Shown: one piece after another, positions 24,519 to 32,788 of the stretch
How the letters are laid out: the number at the start of each line of letters is the position of its first letter
Numbering within the stretch: the stretch's first letter is position 1
NCBI RefSeq assembly: GCF_005405445.1
Contig: NZ_BJEB01000015.1
Coordinates: 1 to 37,997 of the forward strand
From: Paucilactobacillus nenjiangensis
GTDB taxonomy: Bacteria; Bacillota; Bacilli; Lactobacillales; Lactobacillaceae
Direction of reading: 5' to 3'
Length of the DNA stretch: 37,997 bases
Position numbers and translations under genes: made by a program
The notes under the pieces: generated by a model
Databases searched by the model: none
The model's input: the letters and a program-made list of their open reading frames with translations, nothing else
What the model was told of the DNA's origin: nothing

Positions 24519-25493
24519 ATGGCAAAGAAAAAAGTTTTAGTCACGGGAATTATTCCAGAACAGGGCCTCGAAAAAATTGAAGAAGTTTGCGATGTTACGT
24601 ATACCAATGGTGAACCATACTCGCGTGAATGGATTTTACAGCATATTAGTGAGTATGAAGGATTACTTTTAATGGGTACAAAGGGTGATAGAGAATTAAT
24701 CGAAGCTGCCACAAATTTAAAAGTTATCGCAGTAAATGCTGTTGGATTCGATCATGTTGATATAGAATATGCTAAGGAAAAAGGAATTGTTGTTGCAAAT
24801 GCACCACAAGGCGTTCGAGTTCCAACCGCCGAGATGACAATTGCATTATTATTGGCAACTGTACGGCATTTACATGAGTATGACGCGATTGTTCGTTCTG
24901 GAAATTGGGTTGACGTGAGTGAACAAAGATATATGGGTATGAGTCTTCAAGGAAAAACTTTAGGAATTTTTGGTATGGGACGTATAGGAAGTACAGTTGG
25001 TAAATTTGCTCAAGCTTTGGGAATGAGTGTGATTTATAATGATGCTTATCGACTATCAGAAAAGCTTGAGAAGGAATTGGATGTAAAGTATGTTGAATTC
25101 GAAGAACTTGTAAAAAATTCAGACGTTATCACATTGCATGCACCTGCACTACCTTCAACTCAAGGTATCTTTAATGCTAAAGTATTTAGCGAGATGAAAA
25201 ATACCGCCTATATTGTAAATGCTGCTCGTGGCGTACTGATAAACCAAAGTGATTTAGTAGAAGCTCTTGAAAATCACGATATTGCTGGAGCAGGTTTAGA
25301 TGTTTTTGAAACTGAACCAGATGTTCCAGAAGCATTGCGTCAACTAGATAATGTTATTTTGTCACCACATGCTGGTACTGGAACGCTTGAAGCAAGAATA
25401 GATATTGCAGCTGAAGCCGCAAATAATATTATTTCTGTACTGAACGATGGGAAAGCAACTAACATGGTTAACAACGTTGAAAAATATTTGTAA
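24519..25493 (+). CDS. D-isomer-specific 2-hydroxyacid dehydrogenase
   Basis: Cytosolic NAD(P)H-dependent dehydrogenase, 324 residues. The catalytic domain surrounds a Rossmann domain with GMGRIGS (about 151-157). The active-site triad of the family is visible: Arg in NAARGVL, Glu in DVFETEPDVPE, and His in SPHAGTGT. Members nearest in pattern reduce glyoxylate, hydroxypyruvate or 2-keto sugar acids. In E. coli the comparable yia operon uses the unrelated YiaK to reduce 2,3-diketo-L-gulonate, so this enzyme may fill that step here (inference from neighbours). Last gene of operon A, followed by a terminator. AGAAAGGGAAATTAATTT precedes the ATG. Confidence 0.87.
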   Translation: MAKKKVLVTGIIPEQGLEKIEEVCDVTYTNGEPYSREWILQHISEYEGLLLMGTKGDRELIEAATNLKVIAVNAVGFDHVDIEYAKEKGIVVANAPQGVRVPTAEMTIALLLATVRHLHEYDAIVRSGNWVDVSEQRYMGMSLQGKTLGIFGMGRIGSTVGKFAQALGMSVIYNDAYRLSEKLEKELDVKYVEFEELVKNSDVITLHAPALPSTQGIFNAKVFSEMKNTAYIVNAARGVLINQSDLVEALENHDIAGAGLDVFETEPDVPEALRQLDNVILSPHAGTGTLEARIDIAAEAANNIISVLNDGKATNMVNNVEKYL

Positions 25494-25518
25494 TTTAAAA
25501 GTTTTGTAATTTAAAAGT

Positions 25519-25556
25519 AAAGTATTGATATTTTGAAATCAATACTTTATTTTTTT
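25519..25556 (+). terminator. Terminator of operon A
   Basis: An 11-bp stem (AAAGTATTGAT with ATCAATACTTT) with an 8-nt loop is followed by seven T residues. Confidence 0.85.
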
Positions 25557-25738
25557 CACGAAAATGGATTATTTTGCATTGACAATAATTCATGATAGAG
25601 TTTATGTTAAAGTTAATTCTTAAGAGACAAATTAAACATACAGGGTATTACAAACGTTATTGACAAATTTACATTAAGAAATAGTTAGTCATCAAATGGT
25701 CGTAATATTTCAGACTAATAAGGTCGGAGGAACTTTTT

Positions 25739-26743
25739 TTGGAAAAATTAACAATCAAAGATATTGCACAAATGGTAAACGTGTCGACTGCAACCGTTTC
25801 TAACTATTTAAATGGGAACTACTCAAAAATGTCGAGTAAAACGAGAAATAAAATTGAACAAATGATACAAGAAACTAATTATATCCCCAGTTCAATTGCT
25901 CACGATTTGGCAACAAATGATGCAAAGACAATTGGCGTATCTGTCGCTGACATCACAAATCCGTTTACTTCGACCGTCCTTTCGGGAATTTATGATGCAT
26001 GTGGATTGTTAGGATACACAGTTATATTCACTAATTCAAATTCTGACTCTGCACAAGAAATAGAAAATATAAATAAGTTAAAACGACAAAATGTATCTGG
26101 CCTAATAATTGATCCTGTTGATGCTCAGAGTCCTATTTTTAAAACATTAAGCAATAACGATGCAGTAATGCTGGATAGGGAGGCATTGAGCATACAGATT
26201 GATACCGTTGTGACTGATAATTTTAATGCGGTGAATAAATTTGTCTCGACGATGTTAAAAAATGGTTATGAAGAAATGTATTTTATTACTTGGCCAATTG
26301 AACAAGTTAGTACTAGACTAATTCGTTATCAAGGCTTTTTAGAAGCTACACAGTATAAAAATGATTCTCACTGTATAGAAATTGACAATCATAAAAGCAA
26401 TATTGATCAACTTAAGTCAATTTTAAGTAAAATTATCAATGAGAACGAACATAAAAAAGTCGGCTTTTTTTCAATGAATGGGAAAGTATTGATAAGTCTG
26501 ATTCAAGCAATGAGAGCATTAGGGAAAAAATATCCAGATGATTATGGTATTGGTTCATACGAAGATCTCGATTGGATGGAAATAATGACTCCAGGTATTA
26601 GTTGCGTTCATCAAGATTCATTTGAAATGGGAGTTACTGCTGTAAAAACATTGATAAATAAGCTTGTTGACGAAAATAAAACTCCAAAATTACCACAAAG
26701 GATTGTGGTACCAACAAGAATGGAATTAAGGGAGTCATTTTAA
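25739..26743 (+). CDS. LacI-family transcriptional regulator, TTG start
   Basis: A 334-residue repressor. The N-terminal helix-turn-helix and hinge (LTIKDIAQMVNVSTATVSNYL, residues 4-24, and NYIPSSIAHDLATND) are typical, and the periplasmic-binding-protein-like effector domain follows. The start is TTG at 25739, decided by GGAGG eight bases upstream; the next ATG in frame would cut off the DNA-binding helix. The gene stands alone between operons A and B. The TTAANCGGTTAA-type palindromes in front of both operons are the expected type of site for such a protein, so it most likely controls A and B, and perhaps the PRD gene/operon C. The effector is probably a pathway intermediate (inference). 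Confidence 0.9.
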   Translation: MEKLTIKDIAQMVNVSTATVSNYLNGNYSKMSSKTRNKIEQMIQETNYIPSSIAHDLATNDAKTIGVSVADITNPFTSTVLSGIYDACGLLGYTVIFTNSNSDSAQEIENINKLKRQNVSGLIIDPVDAQSPIFKTLSNNDAVMLDREALSIQIDTVVTDNFNAVNKFVSTMLKNGYEEMYFITWPIEQVSTRLIRYQGFLEATQYKNDSHCIEIDNHKSNIDQLKSILSKIINENEHKKVGFFSMNGKVLISLIQAMRALGKKYPDDYGIGSYEDLDWMEIMTPGISCVHQDSFEMGVTAVKTLINKLVDENKTPKLPQRIVVPTRMELRESF

Positions 26744-26764
26744 TTAGATAGTTATAGTGTTTTA

Positions 26765-26793
26765 TTGACTTTTAAAGAGAAAACGAATACAAT
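26765..26793 (+). promoter_or_regulatory. Promoter of operon B
   Basis: TTGACT (26765-26770) and TACAAT (26788-26793) with 17-base spacing, identical in hexamers and spacing to the operon A promoter. Confidence 0.8.
26778..26791 (+). promoter_or_regulatory. cre box over the -10 of operon B
   Basis: AGAAAACGAATACA fits WGNAANCGNWNNCA and overlaps the -10 exactly as at operon A. Confidence 0.65.
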
Positions 26794-26803
26794 TACTGTA
26801 TAG

Positions 26804-26815
26804 TTAAGCGGTTAA
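26804..26815. promoter_or_regulatory. LacI-type operator OB1
   Basis: TTAAGCGGTTAA, flanked by G and C, about 16 bp after the -10. The identical 14-mer GTTAAGCGGTTAAC recurs at OB2. Confidence 0.75.
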
Positions 26816-26864
26816 CAAATTTTAAATAAGTTTTACAATGCTTTACCCGACTTATTCGGTGCAG

Positions 26865-26892
26865 AATATGAATGACAGGTTCATATTTTTTT
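26865..26892 (+). terminator. Possible leader attenuator of operon B
   Basis: An AU-rich 8-bp stem (AATATGAA with TTCATATT) with a 7-nt loop runs into seven T residues, between OB1 and OB2. An upstream TATTC (26853-26857) can pair with GAATA (26864-26868), which shares the left arm, so an alternative fold is possible. The stem has a single G-C pair and is weak. Confidence 0.35.
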
Positions 26893-26902
26893 GCTAGTTT
26901 GG

Positions 26903-26914
26903 TTAAGCGGTTAA
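26903..26914. promoter_or_regulatory. LacI-type operator OB2
   Basis: TTAAGCGGTTAA again, centred 99 bp downstream of OB1 and 35 bp before the first start codon. Confidence 0.75.
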
Positions 26915-26948
26915 CATCGAAAAATTTTTAAAATGAAAGGTAGTCAAA

Positions 26949-27956
26949 ATGAATACTGCAAAAATATTTTCAGATCAATTGGATCATTGTTACGCAATTA
27001 TGCGGCTGGAAAATAATGATCACGATTTTCTAGTAGTGGCATCTGAAGAAGAGGAACCATGTTTCGCATATGATTTAAATGATAATTTTAAGAAAATTAG
27101 CGTTTGGAATGATGTTGGTGGAACGATGACGATGATTCAAATTCCTGGTACGTTAAACTTTTTGGCAACGCAAAAATTTTATCCAGGCTTTAATTCAAAA
27201 AATTGTCGAATAGTGAAAGAAACGTTTAATGGAACAGACTGGGATCAATCCATTGTTGGTGATTTTCCTTATGTACACCGTTTTGATTTGATTCAACATG
27301 AACAAGGATTATGGTTTATTGGTTGTTCCATTGCTAACTCAAAGAAAAATGTAGATGATTGGACGAATCCAGGTAAGGTATGGGTCGGAGATTACAATGA
27401 TGAATCTGAAGAGGTTGATAATCTTAGAGATTTAGATTTTACTTTAACAAAAAATCATGGTTACAAAAATATGGGTAATTATTCTTTAATCACAGGTGTT
27501 GGAGGAGTTTATCGAGTAGATTATCCAACAAAAGAATCTGATTGGAAGCTTACACAGCTGGTCGCAGTGGAAACTAGCGACATTGCCACCGCAGATATAA
27601 ATGGTGATGGTAAGGACGAATATCTAACTATTGAAGGATTTCATGGTCCATACACGAGAATATACGATTCAAATTTCAATACACTTTATAAAAGTGAACA
27701 AGAAACTCCATTTGGACATGCCATTTGGGGAGGAAAAATCGGATCAAAGCAATATTTTGTTTTTGGCTATCGTGAGGGGAAACAAGATCTTGAGTTAATT
27801 AATTTTGAAGACAATAAAATTAATATCCAATTAGTAGACAACCAAGTTGGTCCAAGTAATGCAACTGTGTATGAAAAAGATGGAATACAGTATATATTTT
27901 CTGCCAACCGTGAATCAGATGAAGTAGCTGTGTATAAGATTATCGACTCTGAATAG
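26949..27956 (+). CDS. Cytosolic FG-GAP/VCBS-like beta-propeller protein, function unknown
   Basis: A 335-residue protein with no signal peptide or membrane helix. It is built of repeated beta patterns of the kind found in propellers. A clear calcium-loop FG-GAP/VCBS motif stands at residues 216-224 (DINGDGKDE), followed by YLTIEGFHGP. Such repeats are usual in exported proteins, so a cytosolic one is odd. It is the first gene of operon B, ahead of the FGGY kinase, with AAATGAAAGGTAGTCAAA before the ATG. It may be a sugar-lactonase-like or isomerase-like enzyme or a substrate-binding factor; no catalytic residues are identifiable by eye. I do not know a characterised homologue. Confidence 0.72.
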   Translation: MNTAKIFSDQLDHCYAIMRLENNDHDFLVVASEEEEPCFAYDLNDNFKKISVWNDVGGTMTMIQIPGTLNFLATQKFYPGFNSKNCRIVKETFNGTDWDQSIVGDFPYVHRFDLIQHEQGLWFIGCSIANSKKNVDDWTNPGKVWVGDYNDESEEVDNLRDLDFTLTKNHGYKNMGNYSLITGVGGVYRVDYPTKESDWKLTQLVAVETSDIATADINGDGKDEYLTIEGFHGPYTRIYDSNFNTLYKSEQETPFGHAIWGGKIGSKQYFVFGYREGKQDLELINFEDNKINIQLVDNQVGPSNATVYEKDGIQYIFSANRESDEVAVYKIIDSE

Positions 27957-27978
27957 GCAATATAATAGGTGAAAATTT

Positions 27979-29514
27979 ATGGATAAGTATTTTTTAACTA
28001 TTGATAATGGTGGTACAAATACCAAAGCAATAGTATTTGATGAGAATGGAAGACAACTTGGAGTGTTTGCATTTCCTACAATGCGAATTGAAGAAACTTC
28101 AGGTTTTCATGAAATAAATTTACATGATTTATGGGACTCCATTTGTGATGCTATAAAAAAAGCAATCAGTAATGCTGATATTAACCCGGAACAAATCGCT
28201 GGTATTTCATGTGTTGGCCATGGTAAAGGCCTATATATGTTAGATAAAAATAAACAAATATTTGCTAATGGGATACTGTCAACTGATTCCAGAGCTGTTG
28301 ATTTGGCTACTGGCTTTGAAAATAATGTAGACAAAATATTTTCGATAAGTCGTCAGCATGTTTTGCCAAGTCAATCTCCAGTTTTATTAAATTGGATGAA
28401 AAATAATAAACCGGATGTGTATTCAAATATTGGCTATGTGCTTTCAGCGAAGGATTTCGTGAGGACAAAGCTGATTGGTGACATATTCCAGGAATTTGGA
28501 GATGCGTCCGGAAATAATATATTAAACTTGGAAACTCAGAAGTATGATTTAAAATTATTTGAATTCTTTGGGATTACTGAAATGTATGACAAAATGCCTC
28601 CATTAAAAAAGTACGACGAATTATGTGGGTACGTTTCAGTCGAAGCCGCTTCACAGACTGGCTTAAAGGCTGGAATACCGGTCTTTGGAGGAATGTTTGA
28701 TATTGACGCTTGCTCAGTTGGAACTGGAGTATTAAATGAAGATTACTTTAGTGTCATAGTAGGAACATGGAATATCAACGTGTTTGCGTCGAATAAAAGT
28801 GCAAACAAAGATTCTGGGTTGATGAATTCTATTTATCCAACGGGTGCAAATTTAGTCGAGGCATCAAGCGCAACATCGGCAGGAAATCTTGAAATGACAT
28901 TGCAAAGTTTAATGTCCGAAGAAATAAAAAATGCAAACGAAAATCACAAAAGTATTTATGATATTTTAGAAGATTTTTTGAATCATACAGATGCTAAATT
29001 CTCAAGAGTAATCTTTTTTCCTTTTTTATATGGATCAAATGTGAATCCAGATGCAGAAGGAGCGTACATTGGAATTCAAAGCAGTACAACTAAGTCGGCT
29101 ATGGTTCGAGCGGTATACGAAGGAATAGTTTTCGCACACAGATATCATATTGAACAACTTGTAAAAGTTTTAGATCACAAGCCAAAGGCCATTAGACTTT
29201 CCGGTGGGGGAACCAATTCTAAAGCTTGGGTACAAATGTTCTCTGATATATTGAATATTCCGATACAACTTGTTGAAGCTACCGAAATTGGTGGTTTAGG
29301 TGGTGCAATTGGCTCAGCGGTTGGGAGCAGTGTTTATCCCAATATTGAGACTGCAATTAAAAAAATGGTTCATTTGCGTTCTGAGACATTGCCTAATTCA
29401 AAACAGTCTGCAATTTACGACCAAAAGTATCAAATGTATCTAAAATTATTGAATAGTTTGGATAATTCGTGGCGAGATTTAAAAACAATGCAGGAAGGAC
29501 TTGAGCAAGAATGA
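27979..29514 (+). CDS. FGGY-family carbohydrate kinase (L-xylulose / 3-keto-L-gulonate kinase type)
   Basis: A 511-residue cytosolic kinase. The first phosphate loop is TIDNGGTNTKAIVFD (about residues 7-21), and the second ATP-site signature LSGGGTNSKAWVQMFSDIL stands near residue 410. The sugar-binding region holds GMFDIDACSVGTG. Overall it fits the LyxK/xylulokinase branch, which phosphorylates L-xylulose, L-lyxulose or 3-keto-L-gulonate. It overlaps the next gene by four bases (ATGA), so it is coupled to UlaE. If the substrate is 3-keto-L-gulonate the product must be decarboxylated by UlaD of operon C; if it is L-xylulose, operon B alone completes the path with UlaE and UlaF. Sequence alone does not decide. 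Confidence 0.87.
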   Translation: MDKYFLTIDNGGTNTKAIVFDENGRQLGVFAFPTMRIEETSGFHEINLHDLWDSICDAIKKAISNADINPEQIAGISCVGHGKGLYMLDKNKQIFANGILSTDSRAVDLATGFENNVDKIFSISRQHVLPSQSPVLLNWMKNNKPDVYSNIGYVLSAKDFVRTKLIGDIFQEFGDASGNNILNLETQKYDLKLFEFFGITEMYDKMPPLKKYDELCGYVSVEAASQTGLKAGIPVFGGMFDIDACSVGTGVLNEDYFSVIVGTWNINVFASNKSANKDSGLMNSIYPTGANLVEASSATSAGNLEMTLQSLMSEEIKNANENHKSIYDILEDFLNHTDAKFSRVIFFPFLYGSNVNPDAEGAYIGIQSSTTKSAMVRAVYEGIVFAHRYHIEQLVKVLDHKPKAIRLSGGGTNSKAWVQMFSDILNIPIQLVEATEIGGLGGAIGSAVGSSVYPNIETAIKKMVHLRSETLPNSKQSAIYDQKYQMYLKLLNSLDNSWRDLKTMQEGLEQE

Positions 29515-30395
29515 ATTCATTAGGTATTTACGAAAAAGCCTTACCAAACACATTGAGCTGGCGTGAAACGTTTGAGCTGGTTAAAGAATTAAAGTTTAAT
29601 TTTTTAGAATTTTCAATTGATGAAAGTGATGAAAAATTGGCTAGGCTTGAATGGACCCGTGAGCAAAGAGAGAGTTTTAGAAATGACATGTGGGAAACAG
29701 GCGTTAGAATTAATACTATGATGCTATCAGGCCATAGAAGATTTCCATTAGGATCGAAAGATGAAAATATTCGAAATAAGTCTTTAGAGATGATGCAAAA
29801 GGCTGTGGATTTGGCAATTGATTTGGGTATCAGAAATATCCAAATGGCAGGTTATGATGTATTTTACGAAGACAAGTCTGTCAACTCAAGAGAACTATAT
29901 GTAGAAAATTTAGAGAAATGTGTGCATATGGCCGAGGAAAAAGGCGTGATGCTTTCAATTGAGACGATGGATGATTCGTTTATAAATTCTCTTTCTGAAA
30001 TTGCACATTATAAAACTCAAGTTAGAAGCCCATGGCTGCAAAGCTATCCGGATCTTGGTAATTTAACTGCTTGGCCTGAAAATGATGTTGCTAAGGAACT
30101 TGAAAATAATATTGATAATATAGCCGCAGTGCATTTGAAAGATACACTTCCAGTCACCGCCACTTCAAAAGGACAATTTAAAAACGTTCCCTTTGGTGCA
30201 GGAACGGTAGATTTTGAAGGTTGCCTTAGAACGTTAAACAGGTTAGGATATTCTGGAGGATTCACAATCGAAATGTGGTGTGGATCAGAAGTTGATTCAA
30301 TTGAGCAGGTTAAAGAAGCAAAACACTTTTTTGATAATTTATTTGATGAAGTTGGTATTACTCAAGAACCAGTGCTCGATATTTTGAAAAATTAA
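29511..30395 (+). CDS. ulaE: L-xylulose-5-phosphate 3-epimerase, copy 1
   Basis: A TIM-barrel epimerase of the UlaE/SgbU family, 294 residues, converting L-xylulose-5-P to L-ribulose-5-P. The four likely metal ligands are seen in order: Glu in SIETMDD, Asp in YPDLGN, His in VHLKDT and Glu in TIEMW. LGIRNIQMAGYDV and FKNVPFGAGTVDF are family hallmarks. It starts inside the stop of the kinase gene and is followed 15 bases later by the 4-epimerase gene. A paralogue at 37042-37905 has the same motifs and is about half identical by eye. The gene assignment is by family; 3- versus related epimerase specificity is inferred. Confidence 0.88.
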   Translation: MNSLGIYEKALPNTLSWRETFELVKELKFNFLEFSIDESDEKLARLEWTREQRESFRNDMWETGVRINTMMLSGHRRFPLGSKDENIRNKSLEMMQKAVDLAIDLGIRNIQMAGYDVFYEDKSVNSRELYVENLEKCVHMAEEKGVMLSIETMDDSFINSLSEIAHYKTQVRSPWLQSYPDLGNLTAWPENDVAKELENNIDNIAAVHLKDTLPVTATSKGQFKNVPFGAGTVDFEGCLRTLNRLGYSGGFTIEMWCGSEVDSIEQVKEAKHFFDNLFDEVGITQEPVLDILKN

Positions 30396-30410
30396 TCTGG
30401 AGGGATTAGT

Positions 30411-31139
30411 ATGCTTGAAGATTTAAAGCAAAAAGTTTATGACGCAAATATGTTATTACCTAAACTGGACTTAGTTACATTTACCTGGGGTAACGTTTCT
30501 CAGATTGATCGTGAATCTGGTCTATTCGTCATCAAGCCTTCTGGTGTTGATTACGACAAATTACGTCCTGAAGATATGGTCGTTGTTAACCTAAAGGGTG
30601 AAGTTGTCGAAGGTGACATGAACCCATCAAGTGATACACCAACTCACATGTATTTGTATAATCATTTTCCTAATATTGGTGGAGTTGTTCATACACATTC
30701 ACCTTGGGCAGTTTCATTTGCACAAGCTAAAAAAGATGTACAAGCATTTGGTACAACACATGCCGATACTTTCTACGGGGATGTTCCAGCCGCTGATGCT
30801 TTGACACAGGATGAAATTGAAGGCGAATACGAACTAAATACTGGTGAAGTAATTGTTCGGACTTTTAAAGAACGCGGAATTGATCCAGATGCTGTCCCTG
30901 CAGTTCTCGTTAGCCAACATGGTCCATTTACTTGGGGTAAAGACGCCGCTGACGCAGTTCATAACGCTAAAGTGTTGGAAGTTGTTGCTGAAATGAACTA
31001 CCATACATTGATGCTAAATCCATATTCAGACAACCATGTACCACAATATCTCTTAGACAAGCATTATTATCGTAAGCATGGTGCTAACGCATACTATGGT
31101 CAAGATAACGCTAAGTCAAAAGATCACGCAAAATACTAA
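30411..31139 (+). CDS. ulaF: L-ribulose-5-phosphate 4-epimerase
   Basis: Class II aldolase-fold enzyme of the AraD/UlaF/SgbE group, 242 residues, converting L-ribulose-5-P to D-xylulose-5-P, the entry point to the phosphoketolase or pentose phosphate pathway. Zinc ligands are His94 and His96 (VHTHS) and His170 (SQHGPF), and KPSGVDY and GDMNPSSDTPTH are the phosphate and substrate segments. GGAGGGATTAGT precedes the ATG. Codon choice is more biased (many AAC, GAC, GGT, CGT codons) than in the neighbouring genes, which suggests high expression or a different origin. Last gene of operon B, with a terminator directly after it. Confidence 0.93.
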   Translation: MLEDLKQKVYDANMLLPKLDLVTFTWGNVSQIDRESGLFVIKPSGVDYDKLRPEDMVVVNLKGEVVEGDMNPSSDTPTHMYLYNHFPNIGGVVHTHSPWAVSFAQAKKDVQAFGTTHADTFYGDVPAADALTQDEIEGEYELNTGEVIVRTFKERGIDPDAVPAVLVSQHGPFTWGKDAADAVHNAKVLEVVAEMNYHTLMLNPYSDNHVPQYLLDKHYYRKHGANAYYGQDNAKSKDHAKY

Positions 31140-31151
31140 TCGAAAATAATT

Positions 31152-31186
31152 AAACACATTTGCCAATTTTAGCAAATGTGTTTTTT
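31152..31186. terminator. Terminator of operon B, possibly also of the convergent PRD gene
   Basis: A perfect 12-bp stem (AAACACATTTGC with GCAAATGTGTTT) with an 8-nt loop is followed by further T residues. It lies between the convergent genes. Confidence 0.85.
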
Positions 31187-31195
31187 AAATGCAGA

Positions 31196-32716
31196 TTATT
31201 TTTCAGTGTCGATAATTTCATAATAAAGGTGATAAACAACATCTTTTAAACGATCAAATTCTGAATCGTTCAAAATTTGATTTATTAAAAAAATTGGCTT
31301 TGAAGCATTTACCCCAGCGGATTCTGTAATAATCAAATCAAAATTTGTAAATTTACGCTCATGGGGGTTGGGGGCATACTCACTTTTGCCTTGGATATTT
31401 TTAGTGCTTAATGTAATCGGAATAGGATTTTGACGTAAAATAGTTGAGATTAAATTTTGACTGTAAATTGGTAGTGAGGAAAGTAATAATATTCGGACTG
31501 AAGAAATTGGTTTTATTTGCTGAGCAAAATTATAAAAAATCATTGACAGAATTGTAATCTGTTCTGGAAGTAATCCGAATGGGAATAAATGACTAAACAG
31601 AGGAAGTACATCAAGGTTATCCAATGATTTTGTAACATAGCCTTCGAATTCGCTATCTTTATATAAATAGTTGTAATTTGATATAGATTTATAGTTTACA
31701 GCATACCAAAAGGGCTTAAATTGGGTTTGTATTTCTTTGATTAAATTTTCAATCTCATTTTCAGTTGCTGAGATTTTTGATAATTCTAAAACCGTTGTAG
31801 TGATTTTCTGACTTAATATTAATAAATCTTGAAAATCATCAGCATTAAAGTGTGCATCGCTTTCCTTTGCCACGCTTAATAATTGAAGTGTTAAAAATAA
31901 TTTTGCTTCCATCGAAACCGTTGCATTTAAATTGCTAGCTAATATTTGTGAGAACTTTTCGATTACGATATATTCTTTCCTAATCATAAATTTTGCAGCA
32001 TCTTTTGCAGGGAAAAGTTTATCTTTTTCGTCGGTGAAATATGCATCGAAAAGTGCGGATGAAATACCAAATAATGTAAGTGCAATTGCATCATAAGTTG
32101 AAATTTGTTTGGATAAGTAATTATTATAAATATCTCTTAGCTTATTGCTGACTGAAAAAAATTGAGATTCAGAGAACTTAACTTTTTGAGCAGTGAAGAA
32201 GCATTCAAGTAGCTTTGAATTATATTGTAGTAAATTTAGATTGTCATATAAGTGAACCAAACGTTTATACAGTGGCTCATGAAATTCAAAACCAATTTTT
32301 TTTGAGAAGATTGGTTTAAATTGGTTTCTTTTTTTTAACTCGGATATATCACGCAAAATTGTGTTCCTTGACATGCCAAATAAATCTTGGAATTTGGCTA
32401 AGGTCCATTTTTGTGAAGGCAATGTAATTAGGACATCCATCAATAATTGTCGTTCTGCAGACACAATATAATTGTCATTTTCATAATCTACTAATTTGGT
32501 TGTAAGTAAAGTTATCTGTGCGTTTTCAATTTTTTCATTAGGAAATAAAAAATTTTGATGTACTATACGAAGCTCATTATTCGCTTGTTGTAACAAAGAA
32601 TAGATAGATCGTTTTGGTAAATTCAATTCATGTGAAATAGTTTCAACAGGTGGCAAAGTTGTGTGTGAAGAAACATATTTTATAAATTTTGAATAATTTA
32701 AATTCGAAGACTGCAT
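31196..32716 (-). CDS. PRD/Mga-like transcriptional regulator (BglG-type), short form
   Basis: A 506-residue regulator. Two N-terminal helix-turn-helix segments are visible (VETISHELNLPKRSIYSLL, about 18-36, and KFQDLFGMSRNTILRDISEL, about 111-130), then about 230 helical residues in the place of two PRD domains. An alpha/beta segment (VRILLLSSLPIYSQNLIS) follows where an EIIB-like domain would start. The usual EIIB cysteine and a C-terminal EIIA domain are absent, and no clear phospho-histidines stand out in the PRD region. By position, between operons B and C and divergent from C, it is the candidate activator of the ascorbate PTS operon (UlaR-like role, inferred). Confidence 0.78.
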   Translation of the reverse strand: MQSSNLNYSKFIKYVSSHTTLPPVETISHELNLPKRSIYSLLQQANNELRIVHQNFLFPNEKIENAQITLLTTKLVDYENDNYIVSAERQLLMDVLITLPSQKWTLAKFQDLFGMSRNTILRDISELKKRNQFKPIFSKKIGFEFHEPLYKRLVHLYDNLNLLQYNSKLLECFFTAQKVKFSESQFFSVSNKLRDIYNNYLSKQISTYDAIALTLFGISSALFDAYFTDEKDKLFPAKDAAKFMIRKEYIVIEKFSQILASNLNATVSMEAKLFLTLQLLSVAKESDAHFNADDFQDLLILSQKITTTVLELSKISATENEIENLIKEIQTQFKPFWYAVNYKSISNYNYLYKDSEFEGYVTKSLDNLDVLPLFSHLFPFGLLPEQITILSMIFYNFAQQIKPISSVRILLLSSLPIYSQNLISTILRQNPIPITLSTKNIQGKSEYAPNPHERKFTNFDLIITESAGVNASKPIFLINQILNDSEFDRLKDVVYHLYYEIIDTEK

Positions 32717-32753
32717 TTAAAACTCCCCTTTGCTGATATGAAACCCCATGTAT

Positions 32754-32782
32754 ATTATACAATGTAACCATTTTCATTTACA
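32754..32782 (-). promoter_or_regulatory. Probable promoter of the PRD regulator gene
   Basis: On the minus strand TATAAT (32754-32759) is 17 bases from a weak -35, TGTAAA (32777-32782). Operator OC lies just upstream. Confidence 0.5.
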
Positions 32783-32788
32783 GTCTCA

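Noticed and set aside
25488-25518. 15-bp direct repeat TTGTAATTTAAAAGT at the end of the dehydrogenase gene
   Set aside because: It is only two AT-rich copies with one base between them, best seen as a local duplication next to the terminator; no function is suggested.
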